5,626 bases of DNA from Thermoplasmata archaeon. Lineage in GTDB: Archaea > Thermoplasmatota > E2 > UBA202 > JdFR-43. The stretch is taken from contig QMSU01000087.1 of assembly GCA_003650975.1 (NCBI GenBank), positions 1 through 5,626 of the forward strand, read 5' to 3'. Positions within the stretch are counted from its first letter, which is position 1, and every line of letters starts with the position of its first letter. Shown piece by piece: positions 1 to 5,563 of this stretch. The notes below the pieces were generated by a model, which was not told the origin of the DNA, ran no database searches, and saw only the letters and a program-made list of their open reading frames with translations. A program made the position numbers and the translations under genes.

Positions 1-173
1 CCGGCGCGCAGCAAATCGAGGCGAACGTTGCCGGGGACGGTCGCCTGGTGCCATTGGCCGATGGCTCCGATCTCGCGGGGGTCCGCCTGGCGAGGGTCAT
101 CACCCAGGGGGACGCTGCCCAGCTTCCAGTCGTCGCCGTTGAGAGAGATGATCTTTCTGCTTGGTTTGGTCAC
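1..173 (-). CDS. Glycoside hydrolase family 2 enzyme, beta-mannosidase-like, N-terminal fragment (runs off left edge)
   Basis: Only the first 57 codons are present. The reading frame from a GTG at 171-173 begins VTKPSRKIISLNGDDWKLGS and continues to a WHQATVPGNVRLDLLRA segment (residues 41-57). The pattern 'I-S-L-N-G-x-W-x-L-G', then 'W-x-x-A-T-V-P-G-x-V-x-x-D-L-L-R-A', is the start of the N-terminal sugar-binding (jelly-roll) domain of GH2 enzymes of the beta-mannosidase type. These hydrolyse terminal beta-linked mannose from oligosaccharides. No signal peptide is visible, so a cytoplasmic enzyme is likely, as is usual for this group. The GTG was chosen because the recognisable domain starts eight codons later. 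The only upstream ATG nearby is out of frame, and the frame further upstream runs through a REP array. The ribosome site is weak: a G-run at 183-187, 9 nt before the start. The catalytic domain lies outside the window, so substrate specificity cannot be judged. Confidence 0.75.
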   Translation of the reverse strand, partial: MTKPSRKIISLNGDDWKLGSVPLGDDPRQADPREIGAIGQWHQATVPGNVRLDLLRA

Positions 174-189
174 TTGCTCTAGCCCCCAT

Positions 190-382
190 GTTGGGCGAAG
201 GTCTCTCCCGACCGAGCCCAGCCTCACTCGGCAACGGTCAGGAGACCTTGCCGAACAACTACATCCAGCCCGTTGGGCAAAGGTCTCCTGACCGAGCCCA
301 GCCTCACTCGGCAACGGTCAGGAGACCTTGCCGAACAACTACATCCAGCCCGTTGGGCGAAGATCTCCCGACCGAGCCCCAG
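190..382. repeat. REP-like hairpin array, type A (two 80-82-bp units plus a half unit)
   Basis: Unit 1 covers 190-271, unit 2 covers 272-351, and a left half unit covers 352-382. Units 1 and 2 are identical over 62 nt (210-271 versus 290-351) and differ mainly by a 2-nt length change in the left arm. Each unit holds an inverted repeat. In unit 2, GGTCTCCTGACC (282-293) matches GGTCAGGAGACC (316-327) perfectly. An inner CCGAG/CTCGG pair (292-296 and 307-311) can extend a 10-bp outer stem if a 6-nt bulge is allowed on one side. The arrangement resembles REP/BIME elements. The array fills the gap between the RAYT stop codon (4 bp away) and the GH2 start (17 bp away). There is no T-run after the hairpins in either direction, so intrinsic termination is not supported. 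Confidence 0.85.
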
Positions 383-386
383 CACA

Positions 387-926
387 TTACCACTCCACCG
401 GCGTCAGAATGACATCGGACTCGCTTCCCTTCAACCAATACGCAGCAGATGAGAAGCGCCAATGTGGAGCTTCCCGCACCAGTCCCTTTCTACATGGGTT
501 GTCGTGAGTGTAGTCCAACTTCTGTCGCCAGAAAACCTGCGTATAAATCGCTTCAGGATGTATGTCAGCTTGCCAGAACTGGTGTTGGCGGTCCTTCCCG
601 GCTGCGTCCCGTAACGTATTGGTAAAACATGCAGGCATACGAGAAGCACAATACTCAGTCAGATGTCTCCCCGTATACTTGCGCAGGTCTGCCAGGGTTT
701 GCTGTAGACGGTCAGTGTCAAAATTCTCATCGAACAGGATGGCGTGGAGATGAGTGGGCATAATCACATAGGCGTTAACACGCAGATGCTTATGCTCGTG
801 GCAGAAATTGAAGCTGTCGGTGACGATGCAACAGGCCGCCTCAGCGACGAAAACCGGTAACCACTCGACGACGCTGAAAGTGACAAAGTAGAGAGCGTGT
901 TCCTGAACGATTCGGTAGCGAGTCAT
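387..926 (-). CDS. REP-associated tyrosine transposase (RAYT), IS200-like Y1/HUH family
   Basis: This is a complete 179-residue protein ending in TAA. Y1 transposases nick and rejoin single-stranded DNA at hairpins through a 5'-phosphotyrosine. RAYTs are the single-copy domesticated or semi-mobile branch that acts on REP palindromes. Landmarks in order: an N-terminal beta strand, YFVTFSVVEWLPVF (residues 13-26); the metal-binding HUH motif in VIMPTHLHAILF (H59, H61); a helical region at 71-100; QFWQADIHPE (116-125); and the catalytic tyrosine Y139 in KLDYTHDNPCRKGLV, followed by the family's N-P and G-L-V signature. HWRFSSAAYW (155-164) matches the usual C-terminal 'W-x-x-S-S-A'. All key residues are intact and the length is normal for the family. 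The frame stays open upstream to an ATG at 995, but ATG 924-926 is preferred: it has a strong ribosome site and the extra 23 residues would be translated REP sequence. Hairpin repeats lie 4 bp beyond the stop and begin 18 bp before the start. Confidence 0.93.
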   Translation of the reverse strand: MTRYRIVQEHALYFVTFSVVEWLPVFVAEAACCIVTDSFNFCHEHKHLRVNAYVIMPTHLHAILFDENFDTDRLQQTLADLRKYTGRHLTEYCASRMPACFTNTLRDAAGKDRQHQFWQADIHPEAIYTQVFWRQKLDYTHDNPCRKGLVREAPHWRFSSAAYWLKGSESDVILTPVEW

Positions 927-930
927 GTTC

Positions 931-936
931 CCTCCT
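931..936 (-). promoter_or_regulatory. Shine-Dalgarno site of the RAYT gene
   Basis: The minus strand reads AGGAGGGAAC directly before the ATG at 926. The six-base AGGAGG is a full anti-16S match with a somewhat short 4-nt spacer. It decides the start at 926 over the upstream in-frame ATG at 995, which lies within a tandem repeat. Confidence 0.8.
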
Positions 937-943
937 ACGCAAT

Positions 944-1017
944 GGTCTCCTGTTGGGCGAAAGTTTCCCTCACGTTGACCGAAGGTCTCCCTCACGTTGG
1001 GCGAAGGTCTCCCTCAC
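944..1017. repeat. Three tandem 22-bp half-REP units in the RAYT leader
   Basis: Three head-to-tail 22-bp units lie at 952-973, 974-995 and 996-1017, preceded by an 8-nt stub (GGTCTCCT, 944-951). Each reads roughly GTTGGGCGAAGGTCTCC followed by CTCAC. The 17-nt part is the left arm of the hairpin that follows at 1018, so the units are truncated arms lacking the complementary half. Unit 1 differs from unit 3 at two positions (GGTCTCC to AGTTTCC). Unit 2 reads GTTGACC in place of GTTGGGC. The array ends only a few bases before the RAYT ribosome site and so forms its untranslated leader if transcription starts upstream. Confidence 0.85.
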
Positions 1018-1083
1018 GTTGGGCGAAGGTCTCCTGACCGAGCCCCTCCTCCGCCTCGGTCGGGAGACCTTCGGCGAACGAGC
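1018..1083. repeat. REP-like hairpin, type B, between the FG-GAP and RAYT genes
   Basis: This is a long imperfect palindrome. The left arm 1018-1042 and right arm 1055-1079 are 25 nt each and match at 22 of 25 positions, around a 12-nt pyrimidine-rich loop (1043-1054). The inner 18 nt of each arm (GAAGGTCTCC, then T/C, then GACCGAG) pair with a single T/C difference, which becomes a G-U pair in one strand's RNA. The 66 nt at 1018-1083 are identical to 5480-5545. Seen from the minus strand it lies 88 nt beyond the FG-GAP stop codon and could protect the mRNA 3' end, but it has no following U-run. Confidence 0.88.
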
Positions 1084-1170
1084 GAAAAGCACGATAAGAT
1101 GCCAAAGGCAGACCCGCTATCTCTACGGCATTCTTGCTTCAGTCACATGCCTGCTCCATCGCGTATTTCC

Positions 1171-4100
1171 CTATCCGTGGTCATCCGGCGTATAATTGCG
1201 CATGACCAACGGCAGATAGACGCGATGCTCCGCCGGACCTGACCCCGACATGGTGACGGTAGTAGTAGCAGTGAGCACGCTGACGCTGTTGCTGGCGGTG
1301 ACGACCGCCGTATAAAGGCCAGCCGCCGGGTAAGTGTGGGTCACCACCTGTCCGCTTCCGATCGCCCCGTCGCCAAAGGCCCAGGTATAGGACACGTTGC
1401 TACCCGCCGTGACGGTGGCTGTCAGAGTGGTGACACCGCCCAGCGGTGTGGGGCCATCGTTGCTCGCGACGAGTCCGGCAATGGGCCATTCAGCGGTGCG
1501 AAAGTCCTGCTCTGCCCAGCCGTTCCACGGGATGTGCACCCAACGACCAGCGCTCTGTCCCAGCCGGTTGCCAGGGCGATAGAGCAGGCGGATGCGCCAA
1601 TGGTAGGGAGTCAATGGCGTCAGGCCAATCACGTTCTGCGTGATGACCACACCGGTGGTGAGCACGTCGGTCCAGGCGGCGCTGGTGCCGCTGATGGCCA
1701 TCGTGGCCGTAAAAGGCGAACCCAGAGGAGCCACCTGCCATTGGAGTTTGACCTTCTCCCGGCCCAGTGGCATCCGCCCCGTCAAGTGGAGCTGTACCGC
1801 CGTGGTAGAGTCGGAGATGCCCAGCGGGGCAATGTGAACCGGGCCATCCGTGCGCATCTGACGCGGCCGCAGCGAAAGCCCATTCCCCTCGTTGCCGTAG
1901 TAAACGTAGGCCCGCCCCTGAGCGGCCCGCCCATCGTCGTAATAAGGCGCTCCGATGATGACCTCAGCATAGCCGTCGCCATTGACGTCACCAGCCGTGC
2001 CCACCGAATAGCCAAACCGGGCATCGGCCCGGTCACCCTCTGCCGTCCAATCAGCCGGACCTGCAGTGAGCCCACCCGAACCGCCGAAATAGACGTAGGC
2101 CCGTCCCTCGTCCGTCTGGCCGTTGGCGTAATAAGGCACCCCGACAATGACGTCGGCGTAGCCGTCGCCATTGACGTCACCAGCCGTGCCCACCGAGCTT
2201 CCGAGGCGAGCGCCGGCCTGGTCACTCTCGACCGACCAATCCGCCGTGGTGCTCAGGCCAGCCGCTGAGCCGTGGTAGACAAAGACCCGTCCCTCATCTT
2301 CCTGATCGCCATCGTAGTACCAGGCTCCGACGATGACGTCGGAGTAGCCATCGCCGTTTACGTCCCCGGCCGTGCCCACCGAAACACCAAAGCCAGAGCC
2401 GTCCTGGTCACCCTCGGCCACCCAGTCAGCCGGACCCGGAGTGAGCCCCGTCGAACTGCCATAGTAGACGTAGACCCGCCCCTCGTCCGTTTCCCCATTG
2501 TCGTACCAGTAAGCGCCGATGATAACGTCGGAATAGCCATCGCCGTTCACGTCCCCGGCCGTGCCCACCGAGATACCGAACTGGGCGTTGACCTGGTCAC
2601 TCTCAGCCGTCCAGTCTGCCGGGCCTGTGGTGAGCCCAAGCGAACTACCGTAGTAGACAAAGGCCCGTCCTTCAGCAGCCTCACCATTGCTGTAACCGGG
2701 TGATCCTATGATAACGTCAGAGTAGCCATCGCCGTTCACGTCCCCGGCCGTGCCTGCCGACCAACCAAACTGGGCATCGGCCTGACCGCCCTCGGCTGTC
2801 CAGTCCGCCGGGCCCGTAATGAGACCCTTCGAGCTCCCGTAGTAAACGTAGACCCGCCCCTCGTACTGCTGACTGCCATCATACCAAAGCGCTCCGACGA
2901 CGACATCGGCGTAGCCATCGCCGTTTACGTCCCCGGCCGTGCCCACCGAGATGCCAACGCTGGCGAAAATACAGTCGCCTTCGATCATCCAGTCCGCTAT
3001 CGTGCTCAGGCCAGCGGACGAGCCGTAGTAGACGTAGGCCCGTCCCTCGTCCGCCTGGCCGCCATCGTACGATGGCACCCCGACGATGACGTCGGCATAA
3101 CCATCGCCATTAACATCCCCGGCCGTGCCCACCGAGTAGCCAAGCTGGGCATTGGCCTGATCGCCCTCGGCCGTCCAGTTCGCCGGGCCTGTAGTGAGCC
3201 CGGTAGAACTACCGTGGTAGACGAAGGCCCGCCCTCCGCCACTCAAGCTGCCGTACCCTGACGCTCCGATGATGACGTCGGTATAGCCATCGCCGTTCAC
3301 GTCCCCGGCCGGGCCCACTGCTTCACCGAAGTGGCCGTAGATCTGATTGCTCTCGGCAGTCCATCCCGCTGGGCCTGTGGTGAGCCCGGTCGAACCACCT
3401 TGATAGACATAGACCCGTCCCTCGTACTCTTCACCGCCATAAGGCTCTCCAATGATGACGTCGGCGTAACCATCGCCGTTCACATCGCCGATCGTGCCCA
3501 CCGCCCAGCCGAAGGCAGCGCCTTCCTGGCTGCCCTCTGCCGTCCAATCCGCCGAACCCACAGTAAGACCGGTCGCACCGCCGTGATAGACGTAGACCCG
3601 CCCCGCGTCTGCCTGGTCACCATCGTAGAAAGCCGCTCCGATGATTACATCGGCGTAGCCGTCGCCGTTCACGTCCCCAGCCGTACTTACCGCATGGCCA
3701 AAAATCGCGTGGCTCCGGTTGCTCTCAGCCGTCCAATCCGCCGTGGTACTCAGGCCCACCGCCGAACCATGGAAGACGAAGGCCCGCCCTTCATTTTTCT
3801 CGCCGTTGTCATAGAGATGGGCGCTGATGATGACATCAGCATAGCCATCACCGTTTACGTCACCGGCCGTGCTCACCGACCAGCCGAGGTTAGCATCAAC
3901 CTGGTTGCTCTCGGCTGTCCAGTCAGCCGTGGCGCTCAAGCCCGTCGCCGAGCCATAGTAAACGAATGCTCGCCCTTCATCTTCTTGGTCACCATCATAT
4001 TTATACGCTCCGACGATGACGTCGGAATAACCGTCGCCGTTCACATCCCCAGCCGTGCTCACCGCATTGCCGAAATTAGCATCGGACTGGCCACCCTCAG

Positions 4101-5418
4101 CCGACCAATCCACTGTGGTACTCAGGCCCGCCGCCGAGCCGTGATAGACAAAGGCGGCCCCTTCGTTCTCCTGGCCGTTGTCGTAGAAATTAGCCCCGAC
4201 GATGACGTCAGCGTAGCCGTCGCCGTTCACGTCCCCGGCCGTGCCCACCGAGATACCAAGCTTGGCGTCGGCCTGGTCGCTCTCGACCGACCAATCCGCC
4301 GTGGTGCTCAGGCCCGCCGCCGAGCCGTGATAGACAAAGGCCGCTCCCTCGTCCACCTGGCCGCCATCGTATCCATACGCTCCAACGATGACATCGGAGT
4401 AGCCGTCGCCATTCACGTCCCCGGCCGTGCCTGCGGAGTAGCCAAACCCATCGCCGAACTGACCACCCTCTGCTATCCAGTCGGGGCTTGTACCGAGCCC
4501 CGTCGAGGCAGAGGTGACCAAAGAGTCAACGGTGATGGGATAGACAGCAGCAGTGTCATCCACGACCACCCTCACGCCTGGTCCCCCGTCTTGGGAAGGA
4601 GAAAGGAGTTCCAGGTGAGCGGGGAGCCGCCGGCCGGTGGCGTCGGAAGCGCGCAAGTTGCTATAGCGCAGAACGCGAACGTTGCCGGGGGAGGTGAACT
4701 CGATAGCAGTCCCATCATCAACCAAGTCGGGTGTCAGGTCGCCAGTGAGTGCCAATTCCAAGACGAGACCCTCAGCACCTGTGCCTTTCCTCCGGCCAAA
4801 GAGAGGTGGGTACTGAAGGGTGAAGCCTTGTTCCAGGCCACGCTCATCGTTGACGTACCGCTCGGCCAGTTCTTCTCGCCGGTATTCGACGCAATTGTTA
4901 GAGACAACCGGCCCAACGGCGACCACAGGTTGAACGTCTCCCCCGTAGCCATAGCCGACCGGAGTCAGACCCCATTCCCAGAACTCGTCCTGAACCTGCT
5001 GGAAGGTGGACGTAATTGCAGTGCGCGGGATGACGCGGATGCCCGCTGGCGTGAAATAAACGCGCAGGTTGTGCGCTCGATTGGGAGCCTGATAGGCAGC
5101 CAGCAGATCGGGCAGGTAGGTGTGGTCTTGCCAGGTAACGCGATACTCGGACTGGCGGATGTTTTCCTGCACGGCGGCCCACCAGTCGGTGGAGACGCTT
5201 GCGGGCAAAGCTTGTCCTGAGCTTTCGGCCGGACCCAGGTCGAGACTCGCCGGGGGGACAGCGACGTCGGCGCTGCGTCTGGTCAGCGCGCTGGCCTCTT
5301 CAACCTCGCCCGGGGCAGATGCCGGTAGCAAGGCTGCGCTGGTGTGAGCAGCGCCAGGGCTCGATGCTATTCCCAGAGTAATCACCAGGACGAAAACGAC
5401 ACACCGTTGCACGTTCAT
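1171..5418 (-). CDS. Large exported FG-GAP (integrin-alpha-like) repeat protein with PKD domain and YLPLVMR tail
   Basis: This is an intact 1415-residue protein, probably a Ca2+-binding secreted or surface protein for adhesion or ligand binding; the ligand is unknown. Residues 1-24 or so are a signal peptide (Arg5, hydrophobic 6-18, then SSPGAA). After a low-complexity linker, an N-terminal module spans about 78-300 (WWAAVQENIRQ, then GLEQGFTL at 194-201, then YPITVDSL at 293-300). I recall this module ahead of FG-GAP repeats in Chloroflexota proteins. Residues 313-1183 hold 14 repeats of 61-63 residues. Each has the loop D-V-N-G-D-G-Y, usually followed by ADVIVGA or SDVIIGA and then R-x-Y/F-V-Y-x-G. 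Seven such blades make one integrin-type propeller, so 14 would make two. Next come a fibronectin-III-like region (about 1190-1310, with YHWRIRLLYRPG) and a PKD domain (1315-1390, YTWAFGDG and VTHTYPAAG). The protein ends VYLPLVMRNYTPDDHG. The start is fixed by a strong ribosome site and the signal peptide. Nothing indicates frameshift or decay. Confidence 0.95.
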   Translation of the reverse strand: MNVQRCVVFVLVITLGIASSPGAAHTSAALLPASAPGEVEEASALTRRSADVAVPPASLDLGPAESSGQALPASVSTDWWAAVQENIRQSEYRVTWQDHTYLPDLLAAYQAPNRAHNLRVYFTPAGIRVIPRTAITSTFQQVQDEFWEWGLTPVGYGYGGDVQPVVAVGPVVSNNCVEYRREELAERYVNDERGLEQGFTLQYPPLFGRRKGTGAEGLVLELALTGDLTPDLVDDGTAIEFTSPGNVRVLRYSNLRASDATGRRLPAHLELLSPSQDGGPGVRVVVDDTAAVYPITVDSLVTSASTGLGTSPDWIAEGGQFGDGFGYSAGTAGDVNGDGYSDVIVGAYGYDGGQVDEGAAFVYHGSAAGLSTTADWSVESDQADAKLGISVGTAGDVNGDGYADVIVGANFYDNGQENEGAAFVYHGSAAGLSTTVDWSAEGGQSDANFGNAVSTAGDVNGDGYSDVIVGAYKYDGDQEDEGRAFVYYGSATGLSATADWTAESNQVDANLGWSVSTAGDVNGDGYADVIISAHLYDNGEKNEGRAFVFHGSAVGLSTTADWTAESNRSHAIFGHAVSTAGDVNGDGYADVIIGAAFYDGDQADAGRVYVYHGGATGLTVGSADWTAEGSQEGAAFGWAVGTIGDVNGDGYADVIIGEPYGGEEYEGRVYVYQGGSTGLTTGPAGWTAESNQIYGHFGEAVGPAGDVNGDGYTDVIIGASGYGSLSGGGRAFVYHGSSTGLTTGPANWTAEGDQANAQLGYSVGTAGDVNGDGYADVIVGVPSYDGGQADEGRAYVYYGSSAGLSTIADWMIEGDCIFASVGISVGTAGDVNGDGYADVVVGALWYDGSQQYEGRVYVYYGSSKGLITGPADWTAEGGQADAQFGWSAGTAGDVNGDGYSDVIIGSPGYSNGEAAEGRAFVYYGSSLGLTTGPADWTAESDQVNAQFGISVGTAGDVNGDGYSDVIIGAYWYDNGETDEGRVYVYYGSSTGLTPGPADWVAEGDQDGSGFGVSVGTAGDVNGDGYSDVIVGAWYYDGDQEDEGRVFVYHGSAAGLSTTADWSVESDQAGARLGSSVGTAGDVNGDGYADVIVGVPYYANGQTDEGRAYVYFGGSGGLTAGPADWTAEGDRADARFGYSVGTAGDVNGDGYAEVIIGAPYYDDGRAAQGRAYVYYGNEGNGLSLRPRQMRTDGPVHIAPLGISDSTTAVQLHLTGRMPLGREKVKLQWQVAPLGSPFTATMAISGTSAAWTDVLTTGVVITQNVIGLTPLTPYHWRIRLLYRPGNRLGQSAGRWVHIPWNGWAEQDFRTAEWPIAGLVASNDGPTPLGGVTTLTATVTAGSNVSYTWAFGDGAIGSGQVVTHTYPAAGLYTAVVTASNSVSVLTATTTVTMSGSGPAEHRVYLPLVMRNYTPDDHG
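1870..4482 (-). repeat. Fourteen tandem FG-GAP coding repeats, about 187 bp each
   Basis: The DNA encoding residues 313-1183 is a tandem array with a unit of about 187 bp. The most conserved stretch encodes GTAGDVNGDGY and reads on the plus strand as variants of GTAGCCATCGCCGTT followed by CACGTCCCCGGCCGTG. Two linker types alternate between blades: GLSTTADW (mostly blades 1-4 and 12, counted from the N-terminus) and the one-residue-longer GLTTGPADW (mostly blades 6, 7, 10, 11 and 13). Blade 7 is the most divergent, with SGYGSLSGGG in place of the usual Y-D-x-G-x-x-x-E-G. Blade 9 has a cysteine (EGDCIF), and blade 14 reads YAEV instead of YADV. The array explains the long repetitive open frames on the opposite strand. 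Confidence 0.93.
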
Positions 5419-5426
5419 CTCGCAGT

Positions 5427-5432
5427 CTCCTT
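5427..5432 (-). promoter_or_regulatory. Shine-Dalgarno site of the FG-GAP gene
   Basis: AAGGAG lies on the minus strand with an ideal 8-nt spacer before the ATG at 5416-5418. Together with the signal peptide that follows, this fixes the start. No convincing -35/-10 pair was seen in the short stretch between it and the REP hairpin at 5458-5545. Confidence 0.85.
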
Positions 5433-5457
5433 ATCGTGATACGGTGGACAAACTCCC

Positions 5458-5545
5458 GTTGACCGACGGTCTCCCTCACGTTGGGCGAAGGTCTCCTGAC
5501 CGAGCCCCTCCTCCGCCTCGGTCGGGAGACCTTCGGCGAACGAGC
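5458..5545. repeat. REP-like hairpin, type B, with one 22-bp half unit, upstream of the FG-GAP gene
   Basis: One 22-bp half unit (5458-5479, the GTTGACC variant) is followed by a hairpin with arms 5480-5504 and 5517-5541 and loop 5505-5516. The hairpin is identical over 66 nt to the one at 1018-1083, in the same orientation. This copy has one half unit where the copy next to the RAYT has three. It separates the upstream gene fragment from the FG-GAP gene and starts 18 bp beyond that fragment's stop codon. Confidence 0.9.
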
Positions 5546-5563
5546 CCCCTTGCTGCTCCTCAG

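Larger units (their letters stand above)
190..1083 (-). mobile_element. Putative REPtron: RAYT gene with flanking REP-like arrays
   Basis: The RAYT gene is enclosed on both sides by hairpin arrays sharing one left-arm sequence in the same orientation. Type A lies past its 3' end and type B plus half units precede its 5' end. Known RAYT genes are typically flanked by copies of the REP palindrome that their protein recognises. The different loops on the two sides recall left-end and right-end hairpins of IS200/IS605 elements. The exact ends are not defined, no target-site signature can be read, and the whole unit may be resident rather than mobile. Confidence 0.5.

Noticed and set aside
190..382. 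A CRISPR array, suggested by regularly spaced palindromic repeats.
   Set aside because: The intervals between hairpins are themselves identical, not unique spacers, there are only two full units, and no cas gene is near. A RAYT is adjacent instead.
28..412. Short plus-strand frames of 87 and 83 codons across the left repeat array.
   Set aside because: They translate hairpin repeats and the antisense of the GH2 start. The repeated peptide phrases simply follow the 80-bp DNA repeat.
927..995. An N-terminal extension of the RAYT to the ATG at 993-995, giving 202 residues.
   Set aside because: The additional residues are translated 22-bp repeats, and the family N-terminus and strong ribosome site both fit the ATG at 926.
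1018..1079. The hairpin as a rho-independent terminator of the FG-GAP gene.
   Set aside because: The stem is strong, but no T-run follows it on the minus strand (positions below 1018), and an identical copy lies upstream of the gene. A REP element explains both.
1190..1197. TATAAT on the plus strand at 1191-1196 as a promoter -10 box.
   Set aside because: It lies inside the end of the FG-GAP coding sequence, has no -35 partner that I could see, and would serve no plus-strand gene.
1336..2703. Further plus-strand open frames of 310 and 143 codons opposite the C-terminal half of the FG-GAP gene.
   Set aside because: They show the same repetitive pattern (motifs such as AVAIDVTSRAHR) as the other antisense frames, caused by GC-rich codons and tandem coding repeats.
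21..4690. A shared 16-nt string GCGAACGTTGCCGGGG at 21-36 and 4675-4690.
   Set aside because: Both encode P-G-N-V-R in unrelated proteins with no similarity on either side, so it is most simply coincidence between GC-rich coding sequences.
3331..5220. A 629-codon open frame on the plus strand opposite the FG-GAP gene.
   Set aside because: It is the antisense shadow of the repeat array. Its protein is a monotonous translation of the same repeat unit, with no recognisable domain, and the minus frame has a signal peptide, a ribosome site and known domains.
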